Shown piece by piece: positions 8,225 through 15,956 of a stretch of 24,890 bases of DNA. Under the pieces are notes generated by a model. The model had not been told where the DNA came from. It did no database searches and saw nothing but the letters and a program-made list of their open reading frames with translations. The DNA is from Betaproteobacteria bacterium (GTDB lineage: Bacteria; Pseudomonadota; Gammaproteobacteria; Burkholderiales; Burkholderiaceae_C). The position numbers were made by a program, and so were the translations under genes. The stretch is from positions 1 to 24,890 of the forward strand of contig RFNL01000188.1 of NCBI GenBank assembly GCA_009927195.1. The letters run 5' to 3'. Position 1 is the stretch's first letter, and each line of letters starts with the position of its first letter.

Positions 8225-9814
8225 ATGATGACAACCCCCACAAGCATGCTCACCAATTTCAACCTCGCGAATATCGTTTATCAACAGGCACTTGCCAATC
8301 CAGGCCAAGTGGCCGTGGTTTTCGGCAATCTGCATTTAACTTACGGGGAACTGGCACTGCGTGCTGACCGATTGGCACAACGTCTGGTTCATGACCCACA
8401 TTGGAAAATTCCAATAAATCGGCTGCCGCGGGTGGGGATACTCGCCTCACGCAACCCGGCCGCTTGTGTAGCGGTCAATTCAGCTTGCTGGGCGGGTGCA
8501 ACCTACATTCCGCTTGGGCTCAAGCAACCTCCAGATCGGATCGCGGCCATTCTCCAGCAGTGTGATTTTTCAGCATTGATTGTTGACGACGAAGGCCTGA
8601 AGGTGATGACCCATGAGCTGCGAGCTCATGGTCCACCCATTCTTGTGCATGCCCACGAGGCCGATGACCAAATGCACACCGACAAAACAGTTGATGCGCC
8701 CCCTCTGAATGCGCCCTGCACCATTCGGTCAGTGGATACCGCCTACATCATTTTTACATCTGGAACCACTGGCATTCCCAAGGGCGTCATGATCAACGCG
8801 GGCTCAGCGCATCGTTACATCAGCAAGATGACGCAACTTTTGCAGTTGAAAAATGATGACCGAATCACTGAAACCTGTGAATTGAGTTTTGATCTATCGG
8901 TTCACAACATGTTCACCACGTGGACCGCTGGCGCTCAATTGCACATTCTGCCGGCCGCACAGGCCATGAATGCGGTCAAATTTGTTCAACAAGCCAAGAT
9001 TACCGTTTGGAATTCGGTACCCTCAATTGCCGGGATTCTTCGTCAACTCAAAGCTCTCTCCGTCAATTGCATGCCGTCATTGCGTTTGAGTATTTTTGGC
9101 GGGGACCAATTACCGCTGAGCACGGTCACGGACTGGAAAAAAGCTGCCCCGAATGGCTCCGTGGTCAATCTCTACGGACCGACAGAAGCAACCGTTTTTT
9201 GCATGTGGCAAAACAACTTGGATGTTTCGGACGTTTCGCCTGATCGAGGAATCATGTGCATTGGCGTCCCCCTTCCAGGCAACCAGGCGTGCATCGTGAA
9301 CTCAATGGGAGCGCAGGTACCAGAGGGCACACCCGGAGAATTATGGATAGCGGGAGATCAACTGTCTGATGGGTATGTGAACGCCGCTGAATTAAGTCTT
9401 CAGCAGTTCCCGACGGTGAATGGTAAGCGTTGGTACAAAACAGGGGATGTGGCCACAAAAGACCATCAAGGTCGTTATCACTATCTTGGACGCATAGACA
9501 ACCAGATCAAAGTCCTTGGGCATCGGGTTGAATTAGAAGACATAGATGCCCATTTGCGCAAGGTAACTGGTTCGGATTTAGTGGGGTCTGTCGCTTGGCC
9601 CATCATCGAGGGCATGGCCGTTGGTGTGGTTTCATTCGTCTGCGGGTCTCAAGTTGATGCAAGCTTGGCCACTCAAATACTTAAACAACAGCTTCCTTAC
9701 TACATGCTGCCCAGCAAAATCATCGAACTCAACACCATGCCTTGCAACGCGAATGGAAAAGTGGACCGAAAAGCGCTGAAAGCATTGTTGGAAAAAGGAC
9801 AGGAGGTCAGCTAA
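8225..9814 (+). CDS. Free-standing NRPS-type adenylation enzyme (DltA-like role)
   Basis: This 529-residue protein is a complete adenylation domain without condensation, carrier or thioesterase parts. It would activate a carboxylic acid, probably an amino acid, with ATP and load it onto a carrier protein. Core motifs are present: A3 IIFTSGTTGIPKG (175-187), A5 NLYGPTE (315-321), A7 YKTGD (404-408), A8 GRIDNQIKVLGHRVELEDI (422-440) and A10 NANGKVDRK with catalytic Lys512. Aligning by eye to PheA gives the pocket code D223 L224 H227 N263 I290 G292 L316 V324 F325 K512. The cognate carrier is probably the 83-residue protein at 11305, two genes downstream. Start 8225 is the first ATG; the ATGs at 8228 and 8246 are possible, and no strong ribosome-binding site decides. 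Substrate unknown. Confidence 0.88.
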   Translation: MMTTPTSMLTNFNLANIVYQQALANPGQVAVVFGNLHLTYGELALRADRLAQRLVHDPHWKIPINRLPRVGILASRNPAACVAVNSACWAGATYIPLGLKQPPDRIAAILQQCDFSALIVDDEGLKVMTHELRAHGPPILVHAHEADDQMHTDKTVDAPPLNAPCTIRSVDTAYIIFTSGTTGIPKGVMINAGSAHRYISKMTQLLQLKNDDRITETCELSFDLSVHNMFTTWTAGAQLHILPAAQAMNAVKFVQQAKITVWNSVPSIAGILRQLKALSVNCMPSLRLSIFGGDQLPLSTVTDWKKAAPNGSVVNLYGPTEATVFCMWQNNLDVSDVSPDRGIMCIGVPLPGNQACIVNSMGAQVPEGTPGELWIAGDQLSDGYVNAAELSLQQFPTVNGKRWYKTGDVATKDHQGRYHYLGRIDNQIKVLGHRVELEDIDAHLRKVTGSDLVGSVAWPIIEGMAVGVVSFVCGSQVDASLATQILKQQLPYYMLPSKIIELNTMPCNANGKVDRKALKALLEKGQEVS

Positions 9815-9888
9815 AGGGTACGCTTGGAGGGATTCGCATTTTTCAATGACCAACCCTTTGAGACATCTGTGTTCAGCGATGACCACCC

Positions 9889-11304
9889 ATGGCCATGGAC
9901 AAAAACTTAGCCTTTATCAACTTGGCCCAAACCCAAAAAGGTCAATTTCTGATGGGCCTTTTGTCGTGGGTGATGATTGCGCCTCATTTAGGCATTTGGG
10001 AATCGGCATTGGCAGTCACTGGTGCCATGCTTGCGGCCAAACTAACGGCCCACCGTGGTGTGCTTTTGTTCGTCACCACCACGGCCACCACTTTTTTGGA
10101 AACTTGGATTGGCGACATTGATACCTTAGAACATATTCAAGGGATCATGGACGCATCGCAGGTCACCCATCTTTCAGCGGAAGTCATTGCCATCGCTTGC
10201 TTGGCGATGTTGATGCTGCTCATACCGATTCTGCTTAAATGGGTGGCCCTGTTTCCTGGGTCTTTTTTGGCCAAAAGACCACTGGTAGCGCTGCTGGGAT
10301 GCGAGTTTTTTTTATCTTTATGGATGGGCATGCCAGGCTTTGGCCCTTTAGCGACTGTGTGGATATGGTCAATGATTTTTACATTCACACCCTATATTTG
10401 GTTTTTAGCCTACGCCATTGTGGATCAACGCAATGATCGATCCTCCCCTTTGTTGTTACAAATGGGTGTTACCCGCCCTTTTTGGAGTCCAAGTTACTTG
10501 CCACATGGCAAAGGAGCGGCATTTCTGCAAAAGTACGCAGCGAAATCAAATGAAGAGTTAGCTGTCACGCAACTCAAGGCCATCAAACTTCTCTTTTGGG
10601 CAAATGCACTGTTTGCATTCACAGAGGCCATCCACATCGTGTTCCTAGACCATTTGCATATTCCCACTTTGCCAAATGCAATCATTGAATTCACGCACGC
10701 CACACCTTACTCATGGAGGGCAAGTTGGCTTGCACTGATCATTTCAAATGCAAAATATTGCTTGCAAATAGCGGCTTGGGCGCACCTGTTTGTTGGTGTG
10801 GCGCGTTTGGTTGGCTACCGTCTACCCAGGGGAAGTTGGAGGCCGCTTGAATCCAAATCACTCGCAGACTACTTCAATCGATTCCATTTTTATTTCAAAG
10901 AACTTTTGGTTGATTTTTTCTTCATGCCCACATTCTTGCGGTACTTTCGCAAGCATCCGAGGTTGAGGCAATTTTTTGCAACTTTCATGGCCGCTGGTGT
11001 GGGCAATGCCATTTGGCACTTTTTCAGGGATATTGAACTCGTGGCCACTCAGGGTTGGCTGTCTTCTTTGCAAACATTCACCTCGTACGCGTTTTATTGT
11101 GTATTACTGGCAGTGGGCGTTGGGTTTTCTCAGATGCGCTCTGGCATGAGAATTCGCCCATCACAAACGCGAATTGAACGCGTGAAATCTTTTGTATTCA
11201 TATGGACTTTTGTCACTTGTCTGCATCTTTTTGGCAATGGTTCACGGGCACACAGCTTGGAAGAACGGTTACATTTTTTGTCGTACTTATTGGGGGCTTC
11301 TTGA
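9889..11304 (+). CDS. Polytopic membrane protein, probable divergent MBOAT acyltransferase
   Basis: The 471 residues contain about 11-12 hydrophobic spans by eye, so this is an inner-membrane protein. Near the C-terminus the block SLADYFNRFHFYFKELLVDF (324-343, His333) followed by AAGVGNAIWHFFRD (368-381, His377) resembles the two conserved MBOAT regions: the Trp-Asn-Arg-Trp-His loop and the buried catalytic His. The position between an adenylation enzyme and a carrier protein is exactly that of DltB between DltA and DltC. A role in moving the activated acyl or aminoacyl group from the carrier to a membrane or periplasmic acceptor is inferred from both points. In-frame TGA at 9880 limits the start to 9889 or 9895. 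The stop is flush with the next ATG. It could be an unrelated membrane family; MBOAT is moderately supported. Confidence 0.68.
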   Translation: MAMDKNLAFINLAQTQKGQFLMGLLSWVMIAPHLGIWESALAVTGAMLAAKLTAHRGVLLFVTTTATTFLETWIGDIDTLEHIQGIMDASQVTHLSAEVIAIACLAMLMLLIPILLKWVALFPGSFLAKRPLVALLGCEFFLSLWMGMPGFGPLATVWIWSMIFTFTPYIWFLAYAIVDQRNDRSSPLLLQMGVTRPFWSPSYLPHGKGAAFLQKYAAKSNEELAVTQLKAIKLLFWANALFAFTEAIHIVFLDHLHIPTLPNAIIEFTHATPYSWRASWLALIISNAKYCLQIAAWAHLFVGVARLVGYRLPRGSWRPLESKSLADYFNRFHFYFKELLVDFFFMPTFLRYFRKHPRLRQFFATFMAAGVGNAIWHFFRDIELVATQGWLSSLQTFTSYAFYCVLLAVGVGFSQMRSGMRIRPSQTRIERVKSFVFIWTFVTCLHLFGNGSRAHSLEERLHFLSYLLGAS

Positions 11305-11556
11305 ATGAATTCCGAAACACATCAGACCATCCGCCGCTTCATCCAATCCAGCCTGGAACAACGTGGAGATCACAACGCATTAGGTGATGATGATTCTTTG
11401 TTCCTGAGTGGGCGTTTGGATTCTTTGGCCATGATGAATCTGGTCATCTATCTTGAAACGGCTTTCAATGTCGATTTTTCTGCATTCAACTTCGATGTAA
11501 GTTTGATTGATTCATTGCACGCGATTTCGAAACTGTTGATACCCTCAAGGACATGA
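11305..11556 (+). CDS. Acyl/peptidyl carrier protein (DltC-like)
   Basis: A free-standing carrier protein of 83 residues. The phosphopantetheine attachment site is in FLSGRLDSLAMMNLV (33-47), with Ser40 in the Asp-Ser-Leu motif; the rest has the acidic, helical make-up of the fold (YLETAFNVDF). It starts directly at the nucleotide after the stop of the membrane protein, so the two are probably translated together. It would carry the acid activated by the adenylation enzyme at 8225-9814 as a thioester. A role in fatty acid synthesis is unlikely, since no other such gene is near and Leu-Asp-Ser-Leu carriers with an upstream adenylation enzyme are typical of Dlt or NRPS-like systems. Confidence 0.88.
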   Translation: MNSETHQTIRRFIQSSLEQRGDHNALGDDDSLFLSGRLDSLAMMNLVIYLETAFNVDFSAFNFDVSLIDSLHAISKLLIPSRT

Positions 11557-11628
11557 ATCTTTTCTTTTGCAATGCGGTGTGGTGCGCCTATTCACACCAT
11601 AGCCTTTCCTTCATCTTGCGGAGCACTA

Positions 11629-12663
11629 ATGATCATTGATTGCCATGGGCACTTCACCACCACGCCATCCAAAGTCATGGATTTCAGGGCCAAGCAAATC
11701 GAACATTTGAATAAGTTTGGTCAAACCTATCCAGAAGCGCCACCCGAGGTCATCGATGAGGAAATTCGCTTGGCCATTACCGATGGTCAGTTGAAGGTCA
11801 TGAACGAAAGAGGCATTGATCTCACGATTTTTTCGCCTCGCGCGATCGGCATGGATCATCAATTTGGCAACGAGGAAACCAATGTGATCTGGGCCAGGTA
11901 TTGCAACAACCTGATTCATCGCGTCTGCCAGATGTTTCCCAAGCATTTCGTGGGTGTTTGCCAGTTGCCACAGGTCGCTGGGGCGCAGCCAGGCGAAGCC
12001 ATGTTTGATGAACTCGATCGGTGCATCCATGAATTGGGGTTCATTGGCGCCAATCTGAACCCCGACCCCTCAGGCGGAATGTGGACCGATCCGCCATTGA
12101 CCGATAAGGACTGGTGGTACCCCCTGTACGAAAAATTTGTGGCGCATGAGATACCCGTCATGGTTCATGTGAGCGGCTCTTGCAACCCCCATTTCAATGC
12201 CGTGGCAACCCATTACATCAATGGCGACACCACTGCTTTTGTTCAATTGATGATGTCCGATGTGTTCAAAGATTTCCCCACTTTGAAATTCATCATCCCG
12301 CACGGCGGTGGCGCAGCGCCCTACCACTGGGGTCGCTACCGTGGTATGGCGTTGGACATGAATTTGGGCGACCTCAACGACAGGGTGATGAAGAATATTT
12401 ACTTCGATACCTGCGTCTACCATCAGCCGGGCATCGATTTATTGCTCAAGGTCATCCCTTCCGATAACGTCTTGTTTGCTTCTGAAACGATTGGGGCTGT
12501 GCGTGCTGTCAACCCAGACACAGGAGTCCACTTTGACAACACCCATGCCTACATCAAGGCCTCGCAGGTCGTCAACGACAGTGACAAGAAAAAAATTTAC
12601 GCCCACAATGCCATTGGTGTTTATAAACGCTTGGGAACACATCCTGCGGTCAAAGATCGATAG
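11629..12663 (+). CDS. LigJ-like amidohydrolase (4-oxalomesaconate hydratase family)
   Basis: This 344-residue amidohydrolase-superfamily protein closely resembles LigJ, the 4-oxalomesaconate hydratase of the protocatechuate 4,5-cleavage pathway. Start 11629 gives the family N-terminus MIIDCHGHFTT and has GGAG at 11620-11623, 5 nt upstream; an upstream in-frame ATG at 11572 adds 19 unrelated residues. Probable metal ligands are His6, His8, His180 and Glu286, which line up with the zinc ligands known for LigJ; His225 in IPHGGG is also conserved. The block LFASETIGAVRAVNPDTG (282-299) is distinctive. No other protocatechuate or gallate genes are in the window, so its substrate here is uncertain: it may be a lone hydratase or may serve the preceding cassette. 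Confidence 0.8.
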   Translation: MIIDCHGHFTTTPSKVMDFRAKQIEHLNKFGQTYPEAPPEVIDEEIRLAITDGQLKVMNERGIDLTIFSPRAIGMDHQFGNEETNVIWARYCNNLIHRVCQMFPKHFVGVCQLPQVAGAQPGEAMFDELDRCIHELGFIGANLNPDPSGGMWTDPPLTDKDWWYPLYEKFVAHEIPVMVHVSGSCNPHFNAVATHYINGDTTAFVQLMMSDVFKDFPTLKFIIPHGGGAAPYHWGRYRGMALDMNLGDLNDRVMKNIYFDTCVYHQPGIDLLLKVIPSDNVLFASETIGAVRAVNPDTGVHFDNTHAYIKASQVVNDSDKKKIYAHNAIGVYKRLGTHPAVKDR

Positions 12664-12732
12664 TTGCGCCTCGGGTCGATAGATTTTTCTGTGGCTTTCA
12701 CCAGGGTCCATGACTTGTTTGGCAGCGGATGG

Positions 12733-12750
12733 CTGTCATTATTTCTTCAT
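12733..12750 (+). promoter_or_regulatory. Pho-box-like site upstream of ugpB
   Basis: CTGTCAT (12733-12739) is a perfect half-site. It is followed by TATT and TCTTCAT (12744-12750), which matches 4 of 7 positions, in the correct 11-bp period. The linker fits the AT-rich consensus. It sits 72 bp before the ugpB start. The ugp operon is a known Pho regulon member in enterobacteria, which supports the call, but the second half-site is weak. Confidence 0.6.
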
Positions 12751-12821
12751 ATCAAATGCATGACATTTGAATCAGCCCTGTATATGCTGACAACCCCTGC
12801 ATACATTGAGGAAGACCCCAG

Positions 12822-14129
12822 ATGAAATTCAAGAAAATCATAGCGACTTGTGCATTTTCCGCCACGGTCTTTGGCGCGCATGCGCAAACTGAAATCGTTT
12901 GGTGGCATTCCATGTCGGGTGCCCTGGGGGACTGGATTGGCGACATATCCAAAGACTTCAACTCCAAGCAAAAAGACTACAAAATCGTCCCTGTTTTCAA
13001 AGGCAATTACGACGAATCCATGTCTGCGGCAGTAGCGGCTTTCCGTTCAGGCAACGCGCCACACATATTGCAAGTATTCGAAGTGGGTACAGCCACCATG
13101 ATGGCATCCAAAGGTGTCGTTGTACCCGTTGAAAAAGTCATGAGAGATGCCGGCTATAAATTTGACCCTCAGTCCTACGTGCCTGCGGTTTCTGGTTATT
13201 ACACGGCACCCAATGGCCAAATGATGTCTTTTCCCTTCAACAGTTCCACCACGGTGATGTGGGTAAATTTGGACGCACTCAAAGCAGCTGGAGTTTCCAC
13301 TGAGAAATTACCAGAAACTTGGCCAGAGGTGACTCTCGCAGCTGCCAAGCTCAAAGCCAGCGGTCATAAATGCCCTGTGACCACAGCTTGGCAAGGATGG
13401 ACGCAACTTGAGTCATTTTCTGCGTGGCACAACACAGAACTGGCAACCAAAGGAAATGGCATGCGTGGCTTAGACGCACGCTTGGTTGTCAACTCTCCTT
13501 TGCATGTTCGACATATTGAGAACTTGGGCAATATGGCTCAACAAGGTTTGTTCGTTTACAAAGGACGTTCTGGAAGTGCCGGCGCCAACTTTGAATCTGG
13601 CGAATGCGCGATAAGCTTCAATTCATCAGCCGCATACGCGGGTGTGAGTAAGAATGCCAAGTTCAAATTTGCTGTGGGAACTATGCCTTTTTACCCTGAC
13701 GTGTCAGGCGCCCCCCAAAACACCATCATCGGCGGTGCCAGTTTGTGGTCAATGGCGGGTAAAAAGCCTGCTGATTACAAAGGCATTGCCGCATTCTTTA
13801 ACTATCTTTCTGATCCAGTAATCCAATCAGCCAACCACAAACGAACGGGATACTTGCCCATCACCATGGCTGCATTCAAATTAACGGAGGAATCTGGTTT
13901 TTATAAACAAAATCCAGGCACAGAGGTATCTGTGAATCAAATGATTCGCAAAACCACTGACAAATCGCGTGGCATTCGTTTAGGCAACTACGTCCAAATT
14001 CGCAGCATAGAGGATGAGGAGTTGGAGCAAGTTTGGGCTGGAAAAAAGTCTGCCAAAGATGCTTTGGACAGCATCGTCAAACGTGGAAATGAATTACTAG
14101 AGAAGTTTGAGAAAGCCAATAAGTCTTGA
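12822..14129 (+). CDS. ugpB: Glycerol-3-phosphate ABC transporter binding protein UgpB
   Basis: Periplasmic binding protein of the Ugp importer for sn-glycerol-3-phosphate and glycerophosphodiesters, usable as phosphorus sources. The 435-residue precursor begins with a signal peptide ending AHA (cleavage after about residue 21), then EIVWWHSMSGALGDWI, typical of UgpB. Further family blocks are FKGNYDESMSAAVAAFRSGN, VMWVNLDALKAAG, and FPFNSSTTVMW. The start has GAGGAAG at 12808-12814 with 7 nt spacing. It heads an ugpB-A-E-C operon and is preceded by a Pho-box-like site. The length and order match ugp operons. A related sugar-binding protein is the only real alternative. Confidence 0.93.
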   Translation: MKFKKIIATCAFSATVFGAHAQTEIVWWHSMSGALGDWIGDISKDFNSKQKDYKIVPVFKGNYDESMSAAVAAFRSGNAPHILQVFEVGTATMMASKGVVVPVEKVMRDAGYKFDPQSYVPAVSGYYTAPNGQMMSFPFNSSTTVMWVNLDALKAAGVSTEKLPETWPEVTLAAAKLKASGHKCPVTTAWQGWTQLESFSAWHNTELATKGNGMRGLDARLVVNSPLHVRHIENLGNMAQQGLFVYKGRSGSAGANFESGECAISFNSSAAYAGVSKNAKFKFAVGTMPFYPDVSGAPQNTIIGGASLWSMAGKKPADYKGIAAFFNYLSDPVIQSANHKRTGYLPITMAAFKLTEESGFYKQNPGTEVSVNQMIRKTTDKSRGIRLGNYVQIRSIEDEELEQVWAGKKSAKDALDSIVKRGNELLEKFEKANKS

Positions 14130-14194
14130 TCTGAAACATTTTTCGCGGTTTGTGATTCAAGCCATGGTTCAATGACTTTCGAGCAGGTCTAGGC

Positions 14195-15100
14195 TTGTTG
14201 GGTTTGATCATTTTGAACAACGATAAAAAAGTTATCTTCAAATCAAAGTGGCTGCCTTGGGTTTTGGTGGCCCCTCAAGCCATCATCATTCTGGCTTTTT
14301 TCTTTTGGCCTGCCGCGCAAGCTTTGATGCAGTCATTTCAACAGTCAGATGCGTTTGGGACATCGGTTGAATGGATCGGACTGGAAAATTTTGCCCGACT
14401 GTGGCGTGATGAATCTTATCTGGCTTCATTTCAAACCACTGGCGTCTTTGCAGGATTGGTCGCAAGCTTGGGCATTGCATTGTCTTTGCCCTTGGCCTTT
14501 TGTGCCGATCGCATCAACAGGGGCGCTTGGGCCTATAAAACCCTGTTGATGTTGCCATATGCTATTTCGCCTGTGGTTGCAGGCGTGTTGTGGTTGTTTT
14601 TATTTTCGCCGTCTGTGGGGCTGGCCGCACTGGCGTTGGAAAAACTTGGCGTTCAATGGAATTCATTGCTCAACAGCAACCATGCCATGACCTTGATTGT
14701 GATTGCAGCAGTCTGGAAGCAAATTTCATACAACTTTTTATTTTTCTTGGCTGGCTTGCAAAGTATTCCCGCTTCATTGATCGAGGCCGCGGCTATCGAT
14801 GGCGCAGGTGTGTGGAACCGATTTTGGACCATTCAGTGGCCTCTGTTAACGCCCACCACCTTTTTTCTTCTGGTCGTGAACACCGTTTACGCATTTTTTG
14901 ATACCTTTGGAATTGTGGATGCCACCACCAGGGGAGGTCCCGGGAAAGATACCGCTATCTTGGTCTACAAGGTCTACTTCGATGGATTCAAGGCCATGGA
15001 TTTAGGAGGTTCAGCAGCGCAATCGGTCGTGTTGATGCTGATTGTCATCAGCCTCACGGTGTTTCAATTTCGATATGTAGAACGCAAGGTGAACTACTGA
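14195..15100 (+). CDS. ugpA: Glycerol-3-phosphate ABC transporter permease UgpA
   Basis: Inner-membrane permease subunit of the Ugp importer, about 300 residues with six hydrophobic spans. The ABC-permease coupling loop starting EAAAIDGAG is at 197-216 and the N-terminal FKSKWLPWVLVAPQ block is typical of UgpA. There is no ATG start: the only possibilities are TTG codons. TTG at 14195 has AGGT at 14185-14188, 6 nt upstream, and is used here. TTG at 14213 (start NNDKKVIFKSKW) matches the usual UgpA N-terminus better but lacks a clear ribosome-binding site. It follows ugpB after 65 nt; ugpE starts one nt after its stop. Confidence 0.92.
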   Translation: MLGLIILNNDKKVIFKSKWLPWVLVAPQAIIILAFFFWPAAQALMQSFQQSDAFGTSVEWIGLENFARLWRDESYLASFQTTGVFAGLVASLGIALSLPLAFCADRINRGAWAYKTLLMLPYAISPVVAGVLWLFLFSPSVGLAALALEKLGVQWNSLLNSNHAMTLIVIAAVWKQISYNFLFFLAGLQSIPASLIEAAAIDGAGVWNRFWTIQWPLLTPTTFFLLVVNTVYAFFDTFGIVDATTRGGPGKDTAILVYKVYFDGFKAMDLGGSAAQSVVLMLIVISLTVFQFRYVERKVNY

Positions 15101-15101
15101 C

Positions 15102-15953
15102 ATGGTTGAGCGCAATCGCTGGCACAACTTAGTCGCACATCTGGTGCTATGTGTTGGAGTTTTGATCATTGTGTTTCCAATTTATCTGGCTTTTGTGGGC
15201 GCCACGCACTCATCACAAGACATGGCTCAGTCCCCCATTCCAATATGGTTTGGTCCTGAGGGGCTGACCAATATCAAAACCGTCTTCATTGGAGAAGAAT
15301 CAGGCTCTTCGAACCTGCTGCCGGTTTCGCAAATGATGTGGGTCAGTTTCATCAGTGCGGTTTGTATCGCCTTTGGAAAAATCACCATCTCTTTGCTCAG
15401 TGCATTTGCCATTGTTTATTTTCAATTTCCCTTTCGCAAAACTGTTTTTTGGGGCATATTCATTACGCTGATGTTGCCTATCGAGGTGCGCATTGTTCCA
15501 ACCTACCAGGTCATAGCGGACTTTGGCCTGGTCAACAGTTATGCTGGCTTGACCATCCCCCTCATGGCTTCTGCCACAGCCACATTTTTATTTCGACAGT
15601 TTTTCTTGACAGTCCCAGACGAATTGACCGAAGCGGCCAAGATGGATGGGGCAAAACCCATTCGTTTTTTTTGGGATGTGCTCATGCCGCTTTCCAGAAC
15701 CTGCATGGCTGCCTTATTTGTCATTCAATTCATTTACGGTTGGAATCAGTATCTATGGCCTTTGCTGATGAGCACAGAGGAGCGCATGTACCCGATCGTT
15801 GTCGGGATCCGAAGCATGACGGCAGGTGCTGACCCACAAATTCAGTGGAACCTGGTGATGTCAACCGCGCTATTGGCCATGCTGCCACCTGTTATGGTTG
15901 TGTTGCTGATGCAAAAGTGGTTCATCAAGGGCTTGGTGGACCCTGAAAAATAA
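15102..15953 (+). CDS. ugpE: Glycerol-3-phosphate ABC transporter permease UgpE
   Basis: Second inner-membrane permease of the Ugp importer, 283 residues with six hydrophobic spans. The coupling loop EAAKMDGAKPIRFFWDVLMP is at 177-196, and the preceding FLFRQFFLTVPDEL block and the C-terminal FIKGLVDPEK are typical of UgpE. It begins with an ATG one nt after the ugpA stop, so translation is likely coupled, and is followed by ugpC after 3 nt. It pairs with UgpA to form the channel for sn-glycerol-3-phosphate delivered by UgpB. No defects are seen. Confidence 0.94.
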   Translation: MVERNRWHNLVAHLVLCVGVLIIVFPIYLAFVGATHSSQDMAQSPIPIWFGPEGLTNIKTVFIGEESGSSNLLPVSQMMWVSFISAVCIAFGKITISLLSAFAIVYFQFPFRKTVFWGIFITLMLPIEVRIVPTYQVIADFGLVNSYAGLTIPLMASATATFLFRQFFLTVPDELTEAAKMDGAKPIRFFWDVLMPLSRTCMAALFVIQFIYGWNQYLWPLLMSTEERMYPIVVGIRSMTAGADPQIQWNLVMSTALLAMLPPVMVVLLMQKWFIKGLVDPEK

Positions 15954-15956
15954 AAC

